Source of the DNA: Micromonospora sp. WMMD812
GTDB lineage: Bacteria > Actinomycetota > Actinomycetes > Mycobacteriales > Micromonosporaceae
Direction of reading: 5' to 3'
DNA length: 64,000 nucleotides
Assembly: GCF_027497215.1 (NCBI RefSeq)
Contig: NZ_CP114904.1
Span: 5,475,001 to 5,539,000 of the forward strand
The notes beneath the pieces were generated by a model. It was given only the letters and a program-made list of their open reading frames with translations, was not told where the DNA came from and ran no database searches. This document shows, piece by piece, positions 44,210-53,967 of this stretch; positions within the stretch are counted from its first letter, which is position 1, and the number at the start of each line of letters is the position of its first letter. The translations under genes were made by a program, and so were the position numbers.

Positions 44210-44821
44210 TCAGGGCTCGGTCGGCAGGTTCACGTTCGCCACGATGCCGAGGATGAGCACGAGGATGCCCAGCCCGGCGCCGACGGCACCGCAGATCAGA
44301 CCCGCCTTGGCCTGGCCGGCGTTGCTCGCCTGCCCCTGGTCCGCCTTCTGCTTGGCGAGGTAGCCGGTGATGATGCCCGCGATACCGACCGGGATGCCCA
44401 GGTAGAGGCAGCAGACCAGCGGAATCGACGCGATGCCGAGGATCATCGACACGAGGCCGAGGGTGTTGTTCTGCCCCTGCGCCTGGGGGTAGCCGGCGTT
44501 GGGGTACGTGGGCGCGCCGTACGGCTGCTGCTGCGCGTACGGGTCCTGCTGGTACGGCTGGCCGTAGGGCTGACCCGAGGTCGGCTGCTGACCGTAGGGC
44601 TGACCCGAGGTCGGCTGCTGACCGTAGGGCTGACCCGAGGTCGGCTGCTGGCCGTACGGAGGCTGCTGACCATACGGGTTCTGCGGCGCGGCGTAGGGGT
44701 CCTGCGGCTGGCCGTAGGGCTGCCCGGAGGTGGGCTGCTGACCGTAGGGGTTCTGCGGCGCGGTCGGATCCTGGTTGGGCTGCTGGCCGTAGGGGTCCTG
44801 ACCTGGGTTACCGGGCTGCAT
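44210..44821 (-). CDS. DUF4190 membrane protein with Gln/Pro/Gly/Tyr-rich repeat domain
   Basis: 203 residues, ATG 44821 with AAGGAG 9 nt upstream. Residues 1-~115 are low-complexity with repeats of YGQQPTSGQP and related units and no charged clusters, a composition often prone to phase separation. The C-terminal part has two helices (LGLVSMILGIASIPLVCCLY and AGLICGAVGAGLGILVLILG) with a Lys/Gln-containing loop, the DUF4190 layout. It lies 26 bp downstream of the CD225 gene, likely one operon. Function unknown. Confidence 0.82.
   Translation of the reverse strand: MQPGNPGQDPYGQQPNQDPTAPQNPYGQQPTSGQPYGQPQDPYAAPQNPYGQQPPYGQQPTSGQPYGQQPTSGQPYGQQPTSGQPYGQPYQQDPYAQQQPYGAPTYPNAGYPQAQGQNNTLGLVSMILGIASIPLVCCLYLGIPVGIAGIITGYLAKQKADQGQASNAGQAKAGLICGAVGAGLGILVLILGIVANVNLPTEP
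44562..44651. repeat. Three 30-bp tandem repeats inside the DUF4190 gene
   Basis: Three nearly identical 30-bp units (core CCGTAGGGCTGACCCGAGG) encode a PTSGQPYGQQ-type decapeptide. Length polymorphism between strains is likely. Confidence 0.9.
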
Positions 44822-44847
44822 TCGACGAGGCTCCTTGGCTGTGTCCG

Positions 44848-45141
44848 TCAGTACGTGCTGGTGTCGCCACTCATGATCGCGCCGATACCGCCCAGCGCGC
44901 AGCACACCAGCACGATCACATACCACGCGATGCCGACGATCAGGGCCCACTTGGACCACTTCCTCGACTCCGTCGCGGCCGCCTGCGCGCCCGCGTAGTC
45001 ACCCTGCTGGAGCAGCGGGTTCACCTTGGACGCGTTGAGGATGGCCGGGATGGCCAGCGGCCAGAAGAGGAAGATGGCGACGATCGACATCGTCATGTTG
45101 TTGTTGATCGGCGGCTGCTGGGGCGGGTAGCCGGGCTGCAT
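44848..45141 (-). CDS. CD225/dispanin family membrane protein
   Basis: 97 residues, ATG 45141. The N-terminus MQPGYPPQQPPINNNMTMSI is followed by two helices (IVAIFLFWPLAIPAILNASK and WALIVGIAWYVIVLVCCALG) with a loop containing GDYAGAQAAATESRKWSK, the conserved CD225 pattern. The same fold occurs in animal interferon-induced membrane proteins. In actinobacteria the role is unknown, possibly in membrane curvature or fusion control. It starts the two-gene operon with the DUF4190 gene. Confidence 0.88.
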   Translation of the reverse strand: MQPGYPPQQPPINNNMTMSIVAIFLFWPLAIPAILNASKVNPLLQQGDYAGAQAAATESRKWSKWALIVGIAWYVIVLVCCALGGIGAIMSGDTSTY

Positions 45142-45334
45142 GGGGGCTCCTCACTCGCCGACACGACTCGCGTGTCGGATCATCGACTCTCGGGGGTGTG
45201 GGCCGGGCGCGCGCGCCGGGCCCGAGCGACCGGCAGCGTACCGGTTCGGCGCCAGCCTGGCTGTCAGCCGCGCGCGTCGATCCGACGTCGTCCGTCCCGA
45301 CCTGCCCGGACGCGGCCCTTCCCCGCCTGCCCGA

Positions 45335-45340
45335 TAGGGT
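45335..45340 (+). promoter_or_regulatory. purN -10 element, probable leaderless transcript
   Basis: TAGGGT ends 6 bp before the purN GTG, with no Shine-Dalgarno between. Confidence 0.5.
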
Positions 45341-45346
45341 GAGCCG

Positions 45347-45967
45347 GTGACCGAGCCCGCGTCCGCCGCCCGCATCGTCGTCCTCGTCTCCGGGTCCGGG
45401 AGCAACCTGCAGGCGCTGCTCGACGCCGGCGCCGACCCGGCGTACGGCGCCCGCGTGGTGGCGGTCGGCGCCGACCGGGACGGCATCGCCGGGCTGGACC
45501 GGGCCGCCGCGGCCGGGGTGCCGAGCTTCGTGACGCCGCTGAAGGCGTACGACACCCGCGACGACTGGGACCGGGCGCTCAGCGCGCAGGTCGCCGAGCA
45601 CCGGCCCGACCTGGTCATCTCCGCCGGGTTCCTCAAGCTGGTCGGGCCGCGGTTCCTGGCCGCCTTCGGCGACCGCTACCTGAACACGCACAACACTCTT
45701 CTGCCGGCGTTCCCCGGCATCCACGGCCCGCGTGACGCCCTCGCCTACGGGGTGAAGGTCACCGGTGCCACGCTCTTCTTCGTCGACGCCGGTATGGACA
45801 CCGGCCCCATCGTCGCGCAGGTCGCCGTGCCGGTGCGCGACGACGACGATGTCGATTCCCTCACCGAGCGCATCAAGTCGGCCGAGCGACGCCAGCTCGT
45901 CGAGCAGGTCGGCCGCCTGGTCCGTGACGGTTGGACGATCACCGGAAGAAAGGTCACGATCCCGTGA
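45347..45967 (+). CDS. purN: Phosphoribosylglycinamide formyltransferase
   Basis: 206 residues from GTG 45347. It transfers the formyl group of 10-formyl-THF to GAR in purine synthesis. Motifs: [59 protein letters not shown] with the catalytic Asn/His, and [15 protein letters not shown] with the catalytic Asp. Its TGA overlaps the purH GTG (GTGA), so translation is coupled. FolD, which makes the 10-formyl-THF donor, is encoded 8 kb downstream. Confidence 0.97.
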   Translation: MTEPASAARIVVLVSGSGSNLQALLDAGADPAYGARVVAVGADRDGIAGLDRAAAAGVPSFVTPLKAYDTRDDWDRALSAQVAEHRPDLVISAGFLKLVGPRFLAAFGDRYLNTHNTLLPAFPGIHGPRDALAYGVKVTGATLFFVDAGMDTGPIVAQVAVPVRDDDDVDSLTERIKSAERRQLVEQVGRLVRDGWTITGRKVTIP

Positions 45968-47532
45968 GCTCCACTCAGGACGAGCGCCGTCCGATCCGCC
46001 GGGCGCTGGTCAGCGTCTACGACAAGACCGGCCTGGTCGAGCTGGCCCGGGCGCTGCAGGCCGCCGGGGTGGAGATCGTCTCGACCGGGAGCACGGCTGC
46101 GACGATCGCCGACGCCGGCGTGCCGGTCACCGCCGTGGAGACGGTCACCGGGTTTCCCGAGGTCCTGGACGGCCGGGTCAAGACCCTGCACCCGAAGGTG
46201 CACGCCGGGCTCCTCGCGGACCTGCGCAAGGACTCGCACGTCGCCCAGCTCGACGAGCTGGGGGTGGCTCCGTTCGACCTGCTGGTGAGCAATCTCTACC
46301 CGTTCCAGGCCACCGTCGCGTCGGGCGCGAGCCTCGACGAGTGCGTGGAGCAGATCGACATCGGCGGTCCGGCGATGGTCCGGGCCGCGGCCAAGAACCA
46401 CGCCTCGGTCGCCGTGGTGACCGACCCGTCGGCGTACCCGGCGCTGCGGGCCGCCCTCGACGCGGGGGGCTTCACCCTGACGCAGCGTCGCGCCCTGGCC
46501 GCGCGGGCGTTCGCCGACATCGCCGAGTACGACGTGGCGGTGGCGAACTGGTGCGCGGTGCAGCTCGGCGAGGAGCCGGAGTGGCCGGGCTTCGCCGGTC
46601 TGGCGCTGCGGGCGGACCGGGCCCTGCGGTACGGCGAGAACCCCCACCAGGCGGCGGCGCTCTACACCGACCCGGACGCGCCGGCCGGGCTGGCCCAGGC
46701 CGAGCAGCTGCACGGCAAGGAGATGTCCTACAACAACTACGTCGACGCGGACGCCGCGTGGCGGGCCGCCAACGACTTCGCCGACCAGCCGGCGGTGGCG
46801 ATCATCAAGCACGCCAACCCGTGCGGCATCGCGGTCGGCGCGGACGTGGCCGAGGCGCACCGGAAGGCGCACGCCTGCGATCCCGTCTCCGCGTACGGGG
46901 GCGTGATCGCGGTGAACCGCCCGGTCTCGGTCGAGATGGCCCGTCAGGTGGCCGACATCTTCACTGAGGTGGTGGTGGCGCCGGAGTTCGAGGCCGGCGC
47001 GGTCGAGATCCTTCAGGGCAAGAAGAACGTCCGGCTGCTGCGTGCCCCGGGCTGGAGCCCCCCGCCCGCGGAGTGGCGGCAGGTCAGCGGCGGGGTGCTG
47101 GTGCAGATGGCGGACCGGGTCGACGCGCCGGGCGACGACCCGGCGACCTGGACCCTCGCCACCGGCGACCCGGCCGACGAGGAGACCCTGGGCGACCTGA
47201 CCTTCGCCTGGCGGGCGATCCGCGCGGTGAAGAGCAACGCGATCCTGCTGGCCCGGGACGGCGCGACCGTCGGCGTCGGCATGGGCCAGGTCAACCGGGT
47301 CGACTCCGCGCGGCTGGCGGTCAGCCGCGCCGGCGCCGACCGGGCCCGGGGTGCGGTCTGCGCCTCGGACGCGTTCTTCCCGTTCGCCGACGGCCCGCGG
47401 ATCCTCATCGAGGCGGGAGTCCGCGCGATCGTGCAGCCCGGCGGCTCGATCCGCGACGAGGAGGTCATCGCGGCCGCCAAGGAGGCCGGCGTGACGATGT
47501 ACCTCACCGGCACCCGTCACTTCTTCCACTGA
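45964..47532 (+). CDS. purH: Bifunctional AICAR formyltransferase / IMP cyclohydrolase
   Basis: 522 residues from GTG 45964. It carries out the last two steps to IMP. N-terminal IMP cyclohydrolase domain ([44 protein letters not shown]) and C-terminal AICAR transformylase with [37 protein letters not shown] and [10 protein letters not shown]. Full length. With guaB and guaA at the other end of the window it supports heavy purine-nucleotide gene density here. A 61-bp element follows the stop. Confidence 0.98.
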   Translation: MSSTQDERRPIRRALVSVYDKTGLVELARALQAAGVEIVSTGSTAATIADAGVPVTAVETVTGFPEVLDGRVKTLHPKVHAGLLADLRKDSHVAQLDELGVAPFDLLVSNLYPFQATVASGASLDECVEQIDIGGPAMVRAAAKNHASVAVVTDPSAYPALRAALDAGGFTLTQRRALAARAFADIAEYDVAVANWCAVQLGEEPEWPGFAGLALRADRALRYGENPHQAAALYTDPDAPAGLAQAEQLHGKEMSYNNYVDADAAWRAANDFADQPAVAIIKHANPCGIAVGADVAEAHRKAHACDPVSAYGGVIAVNRPVSVEMARQVADIFTEVVVAPEFEAGAVEILQGKKNVRLLRAPGWSPPPAEWRQVSGGVLVQMADRVDAPGDDPATWTLATGDPADEETLGDLTFAWRAIRAVKSNAILLARDGATVGVGMGQVNRVDSARLAVSRAGADRARGAVCASDAFFPFADGPRILIEAGVRAIVQPGGSIRDEEVIAAAKEAGVTMYLTGTRHFFH

Positions 47533-47584
47533 CCAACCGCGCCCCGGCCGTCCCCCGCGCCCCGGGCCGTCCCGCGCCTCACGG

Positions 47585-47645
47585 GCTGATCATGAAGTTG
47601 TTGCCGCGACACGCCGATACGCGCGGCAACAACTTCATGATCGAC
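47585..47645 (+). repeat. 61-bp dispersed hairpin element, subfamily B (copy B2)
   Basis: Left arm 47585-47605 and right arm 47625-47645, 19-nt loop 47606-47624 containing GACACGCCGA. It lies between convergent purH and oligopeptide operon 2, after a C-rich stretch (47536-47580) and with no other hairpin between it and purH. Confidence 0.93.
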
Positions 47646-47686
47646 GGGCCCGGGAGCGCCGGGTCGCGACGGGGTCGGCCTCCGCG

Positions 47687-48721
47687 TCAGGCCGTCGCGG
47701 TGGGGCGGAGCTCGGCGAAGTGGCACGCCGAGGGGTGCGGGTCGGCGGCCCGCGGGACCGTCTGCGGGTCCTCGACGGCGCAGATCTCCTGGGCCTTCCA
47801 GCAGCGGGTGCGGAAGCGGCACCCGCTGGGCGGGTCGGCCGGCGACGGCACGTCGCCGACGAGCCGGATGATGTTCCGGTCGTTGCGGGCCTCCGGGTCC
47901 GGCACCGGCACCGCGGAGAGCAGCGCCTGGGTGTACGGGTGGGTGGCCCGCTCGTAGATCTCGTCCTCGGTGCCGACCTCCACGATCCGGCCGAGGTACA
48001 TGACCGCGACCCGGTCCGAGATGTGCCGGACCACCGACAGGTCGTGGGCGATGAAGATGTAGGAGAGCCCGAACTCGTCCTGGAGCTGCTCCAGCAGGTT
48101 GATCACCTGCGCCTGGATCGACACATCCAGCGCGGAGACCGGCTCGTCGCAGACGATGATCTCCGGACGCAGGGCGAGCGCCCGGGCGATGCCGATGCGC
48201 TGCCGCTGGCCGCCGGAGAACTGGTGCGGGTACCGGTTGATGTGCTCCGGGTTCAGCCCGACCACGTCCAGCAGTTCCTGTACCCGCTTGCGCTTGCTGC
48301 CCTTGGGGGCCGCGTCCGGGTGGATCTCGAACGGCTCGCCGATGATGTCGCCGACCGTCATCCGCGGGTTCAGCGAGGTGTACGGGTCCTGCATGACCAT
48401 CTGCATGTTCCGCCGCAGCCGGCGCAGCTCGCCGCCGGAGGACTTGAACAGGTCCTTGCCCTCCAGGGTGGCCCGGCCCGAGGTCGGTGTCTCCAACCGC
48501 ATCAGCAGCCGGGCCAGCGTCGACTTGCCGCAGCCGGACTCGCCGACGATGCCGAGCGTCTCGCCGCGGCGCAGCTCGAAGCTGACCCCGTCGACGGCCT
48601 TGACCGCGCCGACCTGCTTCTTGAACAGCACGCCCTGCGAGATCGGGAAGTGCTTGACCAGGTTGTCGACGGAGAGGATGGTCTCGCCGCGGACCTTGGT
48701 GCTGCTAGCGGGCGCTGTCAT
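47687..48721 (-). CDS. Oligopeptide ABC transporter ATP-binding protein, DppF/OppF type, operon 2
   Basis: 344 residues from ATG 48721 (AGGAGG 6 nt upstream; an adjacent GTG at 48724 is possible). Walker [11 protein letters not shown]-loop [11 protein letters not shown], signature FSGGQRQR, Walker [12 protein letters not shown]-loop AHDLS, and the Cys cluster [15 protein letters not shown]. It is the last gene of the operon and overlaps the preceding ATPase gene by 17 bp. It is very close to 32485-33498. Confidence 0.95.
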   Translation of the reverse strand: MTAPASSTKVRGETILSVDNLVKHFPISQGVLFKKQVGAVKAVDGVSFELRRGETLGIVGESGCGKSTLARLLMRLETPTSGRATLEGKDLFKSSGGELRRLRRNMQMVMQDPYTSLNPRMTVGDIIGEPFEIHPDAAPKGSKRKRVQELLDVVGLNPEHINRYPHQFSGGQRQRIGIARALALRPEIIVCDEPVSALDVSIQAQVINLLEQLQDEFGLSYIFIAHDLSVVRHISDRVAVMYLGRIVEVGTEDEIYERATHPYTQALLSAVPVPDPEARNDRNIIRLVGDVPSPADPPSGCRFRTRCWKAQEICAVEDPQTVPRAADPHPSACHFAELRPTATA

Positions 48722-49742
48722 CACGGACCTCCTGCGCGAAGTGGCATGCGCTGGTCCGGCCGTCGCCGAGGACCAGGTCGTGCGGCACCACGTCGATGCA
48801 GACCTGCTGCACGTACGGGCACCGGGGGTGGAACGGGCAGCCGGAGGGGATTTTCATCAGGTTCGGCGGCAGTCCCTTGATCGTGGAGAGCTCCTGGCCG
48901 CGGACGTCCAGGCGCGGGATCGACTCCAGCAGGCCCTTGGTGTACGGGTGCGCGGGCGCCCGGTAGAGCGAGCGGACGTCGGCGTGCTCGACGATCCGGC
49001 CGGCGTACATGACCGCGATCCGGTCCGCCACGCCGGCCACCACGCCCAGGTCATGGGTGATCAGGATCATCGCCATGCCGAGGTCCCGGCGCAGGTCGGC
49101 GAGGAGGTCCATGATCTGGGCCTGCACGGTGACGTCCAGTGCGGTGGTCGGCTCGTCGGCGATCAGCACCTTCGGGTTGAGCGCGAGCGCCATCGCGATC
49201 ATGACGCGCTGCCGCATGCCGCCGGAGAACTGGTGCGGGTAGTCGCCGATCCGCCGGGCGGCGGCCGGGATCTTCACCAGGTCCATCAGCTCGATGGCGC
49301 GGCGCCGGGCGTCGGCGCGGGACATCCCCTCCCGCTGGCGCAGGGTCTCGCCGATCTGCCAGCCCACCGGGAAGACCGGGTTCAGCGCGGAGAGCGCGTC
49401 CTGGAAGATCATCGCGATCTCCTTGCCGCGCACCTGCCGGCGCTGCTCCTCCGACAGGGCGAGCAGGTCGCGCCCCTGGTAGAGGATCTGCCCGGAGCGG
49501 ATGTGCGCCGGCGGGGTGTCCAGGATGCCCATGATCGCCTGGGCGGTCACCGACTTGCCGGAGCCGGACTCGCCGAGGACGGCGAGCGTCTCGCCGGCGT
49601 CCAGGTGGTACGACACCCCGTTGATCACCTTGGCCACACCCTCGCCGGTGCGGAACTCGACGTAGAGGTCCCGGAGCTCGAGCAGGTGGCCGCCCTCCGG
49701 GGTGGCGGAGGCGGGCGTGGGCTGAACGACGGAGTCAGTCAT
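48705..49742 (-). CDS. Oligopeptide ABC transporter ATP-binding protein, DppD/OppD type, operon 2
   Basis: 345 residues, ATG 49742. Walker [10 protein letters not shown]-loop [16 protein letters not shown], signature FSGGMRQR, Walker [14 protein letters not shown]-loop THDLG, and the C-terminal Cys cluster [15 protein letters not shown]. It partners the OppF-type ATPase to drive import. It starts 6 bp after the permease stop and is paralogous to 31455-32492. Confidence 0.95.
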   Translation of the reverse strand: MTDSVVQPTPASATPEGGHLLELRDLYVEFRTGEGVAKVINGVSYHLDAGETLAVLGESGSGKSVTAQAIMGILDTPPAHIRSGQILYQGRDLLALSEEQRRQVRGKEIAMIFQDALSALNPVFPVGWQIGETLRQREGMSRADARRRAIELMDLVKIPAAARRIGDYPHQFSGGMRQRVMIAMALALNPKVLIADEPTTALDVTVQAQIMDLLADLRRDLGMAMILITHDLGVVAGVADRIAVMYAGRIVEHADVRSLYRAPAHPYTKGLLESIPRLDVRGQELSTIKGLPPNLMKIPSGCPFHPRCPYVQQVCIDVVPHDLVLGDGRTSACHFAQEVRDDSAR

Positions 49743-49748
49743 GAGGGA

Positions 49749-50705
49749 TCACCGCAGCTTCGGGTCGAAGGCGTCACGGATCGCGTCGCCGAGCATGATG
49801 AACGCCAGCACGGTCAGCGCGAGGAAGGCCGACGGGACGATCAGCGGGGTCGCGGCCTCCCGCATGTGGACCCGGCCGGTGTCGATGTCCTGGCCCCACG
49901 AGATGGTCTCCTGGCTCAGGCCGATGCCGAGGAACGAGAGGGTCGCCTCGGCGGCGATGAACGAACCGAGCGCGATGGTCAGCACCACGATGGCGGGGGC
50001 GAGCGCGTTCGGCAGGATGTGCCGCAGCATGATCCGGCCGTTGCCGGCGCCGAGCATCCGGGCCGCCGCGACGTAGTCCTGCTCCTTGGCGGTGATCACC
50101 GAGGAGCGGACCACCCGGGCGGCCGTGGTCCAGCCGAGGAGGGCCAGGACCAGCACGACCGCGCCGAGCCGGAAGTTCGGGCTCTCCGTGCCGACCCGCT
50201 TGAGCAGGACGATCGCGGCGAGCAGCAGCGGGATGCCGAGCACGATGTCGATCACCCGGGAGAGCACGGCGTCGACCCATCCGCCGAAGTAACCGGCGAG
50301 CATGCCGACGATCAGCGCGAGCACGCCGGTGAACAGCGCGGAGAGCGCGCCGACGAGCAGCGAGGCCTGCGTGCCGTAGACCGCCCGGGAGAAGGTGTCG
50401 CAGCCCTGGAAGCCGTACCCGAAGATGGCCCCACCGGACGGCCCGGCGTGCTGCCGGGAGAGCAGGCAGTCCTTCGGGTCGTTCGCGGTGAACAGGCCGG
50501 GGGCGACCGCCATCAGGGTGACGATCAGCACCAGCGTGAGCGAGACCCAGAAGATCGGGTTGCGGCGCAGGTCGCGCCAGGCGTCACCGGCCAGGCTGCG
50601 CGGCTTGCCGGGGGTGCCGGGCTGGTTCGGGTTGCCGGGCTCACCCGAGGGGCCACGGCGCGCGGCCTGGTTCTCGGTGGCCGCCACCGTCTCAAAATCA
50701 CTCAT
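49749..50705 (-). CDS. Oligopeptide ABC transporter permease, DppC/OppC type, operon 2
   Basis: 318 residues from ATG 50705, whose ATGA overlaps the micro-ORF stop. Cytoplasmic Pro/Gly-rich N-terminus, then LAGDAWRDLRRNPIFWVSLT, six helices, and the EAA loop (ARMLGAGNGRIMLRHILPNA); it ends FDPKLR. A Cys pair (DPKDCLL, FQGCDTF) lies in the large periplasmic loop between helices 1 and 2. This Cys pair is absent from the operon 1 paralogue and could form an extracellular disulfide. Confidence 0.95.
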   Translation of the reverse strand: MSDFETVAATENQAARRGPSGEPGNPNQPGTPGKPRSLAGDAWRDLRRNPIFWVSLTLVLIVTLMAVAPGLFTANDPKDCLLSRQHAGPSGGAIFGYGFQGCDTFSRAVYGTQASLLVGALSALFTGVLALIVGMLAGYFGGWVDAVLSRVIDIVLGIPLLLAAIVLLKRVGTESPNFRLGAVVLVLALLGWTTAARVVRSSVITAKEQDYVAAARMLGAGNGRIMLRHILPNALAPAIVVLTIALGSFIAAEATLSFLGIGLSQETISWGQDIDTGRVHMREAATPLIVPSAFLALTVLAFIMLGDAIRDAFDPKLR

Positions 50706-50785
50706 GCCCGCACCTCGCTCCGCTCGGTGCCGGCCTGAGCGTCCAAGCACGCTGCGTTGATGATTCGTTCGCTGCGCTCACTCAT
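50702..50785 (-). CDS. 27-codon micro-ORF bridging the two permease genes, operon 2
   Basis: ATG 50785 overlaps the end of the OppB-type gene by 8 bp, and its TGA (50702-50704) overlaps the ATG of the OppC-type gene. The peptide begins MSERSERII and ends GTERSEVRA; length and both overlaps are identical to 30386-30469. The two differ mainly in the middle third. No function is known. Confidence 0.5.
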   Translation of the reverse strand: MSERSERIINAACLDAQAGTERSEVRA

Positions 50786-51716
50786 AGCGGATCCTCGGGT
50801 CGAGTACGGCGTACAGGACATCCACCACCAGGTTCGAGACCAGGTAGACGACGACGAGGACGCTGACGATTCCCACCACCAGGGGGCCGTCCTCGGTGCG
50901 GATGCCGCGGAAGAGGTTGAAGCCCACGCCGGGGATGTTGAAGACGCCCTCGGTGATGATCGCGCCGCTCATCAGGTTGCCCAGCTCGACGCCGAGGAAG
51001 GTCACCACCGGGATGAGCGAGTTGCGCAGCACGTGGACGCTGACGATGCGCCGTTTGACCAGGCCCTTGGACCGGGCGGTGCGGACGTAGTCGGCGCGTA
51101 GGTTCTCCGCCACCGAGGTGCGGGTGAGTCGCAGCGCCGTCGCCAGCGAGAGCGAGCCGAGCACGATGCCGGGCAGCAGCAGCGCGTAGAAGCTGGGCTC
51201 CGCGCCCGCGGTGGGTGGGAAGAGCTGCCACTTGACGCCGAAGAAGAACTGCGCGAGCGGCGCCAGCACGATGGTCGGAATGCCCAGCACCAGCAGGGTC
51301 AGCACCAGGGTCGCGTTGTCGAAGATGCCGGCCCGGCGGATGCCGGCGATCACGCCGGCGGTGACGCCGAAGATGATGGCCACGGCGAGCGCGATGAGGG
51401 CCAGCTTGACCGTGGTCGGCCAGGCCTGCTCGAGGATGTCGCCGATCTGCCGGCCGGTGAGCGACTGGCCCAGGTCACCCTGGACGAGGTTCTTCACGTA
51501 GTCGAAGTAGCGGTAGAAGAAGCCACCGACGCCGGTCTGGTCGAGGTGGAACTTCTCCGTCAGGTATGCCCGCTGGGCCGGTGTCACCGGCCGCTCGCCG
51601 GCGAGGGCCTGGATCGGGTCGCCCTGCCCGGCGAACATCAGCGCGTAGACGATCAGCGTGGTCCCGAAGAACGCCAGGACCATCTGCAGGAGGCGCCGCA
51701 GGATGTAGCGGAACAT
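50778..51716 (-). CDS. Oligopeptide ABC transporter permease, DppB/OppB type, operon 2
   Basis: 312 residues from ATG 51716 (GGAAAGT immediately upstream; the frame is open 13 codons further). Starts MFRYILRRLLQMVLAFFGTT, six helices, and EAA loop RTARSKGLVKRRIVSVHVLR; ends LDPRIRYE as in operon 1. The segment AERPVTPAQRAYLTEKFHLD after helix 1 is typical of the family. Confidence 0.95.
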   Translation of the reverse strand: MFRYILRRLLQMVLAFFGTTLIVYALMFAGQGDPIQALAGERPVTPAQRAYLTEKFHLDQTGVGGFFYRYFDYVKNLVQGDLGQSLTGRQIGDILEQAWPTTVKLALIALAVAIIFGVTAGVIAGIRRAGIFDNATLVLTLLVLGIPTIVLAPLAQFFFGVKWQLFPPTAGAEPSFYALLLPGIVLGSLSLATALRLTRTSVAENLRADYVRTARSKGLVKRRIVSVHVLRNSLIPVVTFLGVELGNLMSGAIITEGVFNIPGVGFNLFRGIRTEDGPLVVGIVSVLVVVYLVSNLVVDVLYAVLDPRIRYE

Positions 51717-51866
51717 ACTTTCCAGTCTCTCCGGAAAAATGCGAATGGGTCGCAAGACGACGTCTCTGGTCGTACCGGAAAAATCCGTGACCTGGTCGTC
51801 GGTCCCCCGGCGGGGCCGCGCGGAGACCGGCCCGGACGATCAGCGACCGGGTCGGTCCGCGTGCGC

Positions 51867-51900
51867 CCGGGCCACCCGGGAAAGTCCCCGGGTGGCCCGG
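51867..51900 (-). terminator. Intra-operon terminator-like hairpin between binding protein and permease genes, operon 2
   Basis: Perfect 14-bp stem CCGGGCCACCCGGG / CCCGGGTGGCCCGG, 6-nt loop, 12 bp past the binding-protein stop. It is positional counterpart of 29341-29379, although the sequences are unrelated. Confidence 0.75.
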
Positions 51901-51912
51901 ACCGCGGTCAGC

Positions 51913-53517
51913 TCAGCTGGCCGCCTCGATCTTGACCAGGTTGACGCGCTGGAACAGGTCCATCTCGACGTTCTTGACCTTGGTCGAGTGGCCGAACACG
52001 TTCTCGCCGAAGCGGAGCGGGATCACCGGCATGTCCTTGGCCAGGATGTCCTCGGCCTGCTGGTACTTCTTGATCGCCTCTTCCTGGGTGGGAGCGGCGG
52101 AGCCCTCCTTCACCAGCTTGTCGAACTCCGGGTTGCTGTACCCGTAGTAGTTCGACGAGCCGTTGGTGCTGTACAGCGGGCCCAGGTAGTCCTCCATGGA
52201 CGGGTAGTCCATGACCCAACCCATCCGGAACAGGCCGACCGGCTGCTTCTTCTCGACCTTGGTGAGCAGGTCGGCGAACTTCGGCTCGGCCGAGCCGACG
52301 ACCTCGACGCCCAGGTTGGCCTTCAGCTGGTTGGCGGTCGCGTCGACCCAGTCCTTGTGACCGCCGTCGCCGTTGTAGGAGATGACGATCTTCGACGGGC
52401 CGCCCGCGGCCTGGTACAGCTTCTTGGCCTCGGTCGGGTTGAACTCACCCGCCGCGCCCGCGGTGTTCTCCCGGTAACCCGGCAGCACCGGCGAGACGAA
52501 CGAGCGGGCCGACTGCTGCGAGCCCTTGAAGATCGACTTGGTGATCTCGTCCCGGTCGATCGCCATCGAGATCGCCTTGCGCACGTCCGGGTTGCTGAAG
52601 TTCTTGTCGAACGTCGGGAACGCCAGGAACTGGAACGACGACATCGGGCTGGTCTGGTACCGGTCGCCCAGGTCGGTCGGCGCCGTGCTCAGGCTCTCGG
52701 TCGGGATCGTCGGCAGCACGTCCAGGTTGTCACCCAGCACGTCCGCGTACGCGGCGGTGAGCTGCTGGTAGACCCGGAACTCGATGTTCTTCACCTTGGG
52801 CTTCTCGCCCGGGTAGGCGTCGTACCGCTCGACGTCGATCTTGCTGTCGTGCTGCCAGGTGCCCTTCATCTTGAACGGGCCCTGGCCGATCGGCGCCTGC
52901 TCGTAGGAGTCCTTGAGCACGCCCGGGGCCGAGAACGCGGCCTCCGGCAGCGGGTAGAAGGCGTTGTAGCCGAGCATCGTCTCGAAGTCGATGTACGGCG
53001 CGGAGAGCGTCACCTGGAAGGTCAGGTCGTCGACCTTCTCCAGGCCGGACATCTCCTTGGCCTTCGGCTTGTCGCCCTGGAGGTCCTGGTAGCCGGCGAT
53101 CTTCTCGAAGAAGTAGCTGGCGCCCTGACCGTTGGGCGCGTACGCGCCGTAGTTCCAGGCGTTGATGTAGTCGTCGGACGTGACCTTCTCGCCGTTGTGG
53201 AAGGTGAAGCCGTCCTTGAGCTTGATCGTCCAGACCTTGTGGTCGGTCGACGTCACCGAGTCGGCCGCGACCTCGTACGGCTTGTTCTGCGCGTCGTAGT
53301 CGACGAGCGGGGCGAACAGGCCGGCGAGCACCTGCGAGCCGGACGTCTCGGTGGTGTTCGTCGGAACCAGGTGCTGCGGCTCGGCGATCTGGATACTGAC
53401 CGCCGCATTGGGGTCGCTGCTGCCGGATCCGCCGTCGCCGCCGCTGCCGCAGGCCGCGAGGCCCAGGGTCACCGCGAGCGGGAGGGCGGTCCAGGCGGCG
53501 AGCCTACGAACTCGCAT
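51913..53517 (-). CDS. Oligopeptide/dipeptide ABC transporter substrate-binding lipoprotein (SBP_bac_5), operon 2
   Basis: 534 residues, ATG 53517 with GAGGAGG 5 nt upstream. Lipobox LGLAAC. Family 5 binding fold: IQIAEPQHLVPTNTTETSGS, VWTIKLKDGFTFHNGEKVTS, and AISMAIDRDEITKSIFKGSQ; the mature N-terminus is Gly/Ser-rich. It is a clear paralogue of 27686-29326 but divergent in the ligand-contact lobes and lacks its NCTACAYN Cys pair, so the two transporters may take different peptides. First gene of operon 2. Confidence 0.93.
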   Translation of the reverse strand: MRVRRLAAWTALPLAVTLGLAACGSGGDGGSGSSDPNAAVSIQIAEPQHLVPTNTTETSGSQVLAGLFAPLVDYDAQNKPYEVAADSVTSTDHKVWTIKLKDGFTFHNGEKVTSDDYINAWNYGAYAPNGQGASYFFEKIAGYQDLQGDKPKAKEMSGLEKVDDLTFQVTLSAPYIDFETMLGYNAFYPLPEAAFSAPGVLKDSYEQAPIGQGPFKMKGTWQHDSKIDVERYDAYPGEKPKVKNIEFRVYQQLTAAYADVLGDNLDVLPTIPTESLSTAPTDLGDRYQTSPMSSFQFLAFPTFDKNFSNPDVRKAISMAIDRDEITKSIFKGSQQSARSFVSPVLPGYRENTAGAAGEFNPTEAKKLYQAAGGPSKIVISYNGDGGHKDWVDATANQLKANLGVEVVGSAEPKFADLLTKVEKKQPVGLFRMGWVMDYPSMEDYLGPLYSTNGSSNYYGYSNPEFDKLVKEGSAAPTQEEAIKKYQQAEDILAKDMPVIPLRFGENVFGHSTKVKNVEMDLFQRVNLVKIEAAS

Positions 53518-53967
53518 GGAGCCTCCTCATCTCCTCACGCTGCGCAGTCAGGCCCGGCGTTGGGTAACGCTGCGCAACGATCGGCAACGGTAGGTCGGAT
53601 GGTTCGCTTCGGCAACGAGCCGATTGCGACTCCGTAACGTTGCCCGCCGTCCCCCCTTGCCGGGAGGCGTTCGCCCTGCTAGCGAGGAGCCGCCTAATGG
53701 GCCCTGAAGTGCCATTTTGCTTCGGCCGGCCGGTGCGGTCCGTGCCCGTTCGGGCCGGCCCGGTGCTACTCGGACCGGTCGTCCGGGTAATGGGGGCGGC
53801 TGTCGCCCTGTCCGTTCCCGCCGTGATGGAATCCACTTTCCAACACGCAGAGTGACTTACGACACGTAACAGATCGTTATCAAATCGCGGTACCGGAGGC
53901 CCTCCTCCGGACTCCCGGGAACCGGGTCGTCCGAACGGCGGAGGCCCGGCGTGAGACGATTCAGTTC
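53518..53967. other. Divergent intergenic region between oligopeptide operon 2 and folD
   Basis: 450 bp. It holds the operon 2 promoter (53587-53615) and repeated CGTTGCCGA/TCGGCAACG sites. An AT-richer patch (53825-53890) probably contains the folD promoter, but no hexamer pair could be fixed. A short open frame at 53640-53855 lacks coding character. Confidence 0.5.
53587..53615 (-). promoter_or_regulatory. Promoter of oligopeptide operon 2
   Basis: -35 TTGCCG (53615-53610), 17-bp spacer, -10 TACCGT (53592-53587). A CGTTGCCGA copy overlaps the -35 and another lies just downstream (about 53589-53581), as expected of operator sites. Confidence 0.5.

Noticed and set aside
53640..53855. 71-codon plus-strand ORF between oligopeptide operon 2 and folD
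   Set aside because: No ribosome-binding site, no third-position bias, and it overlaps the region expected to hold promoters.
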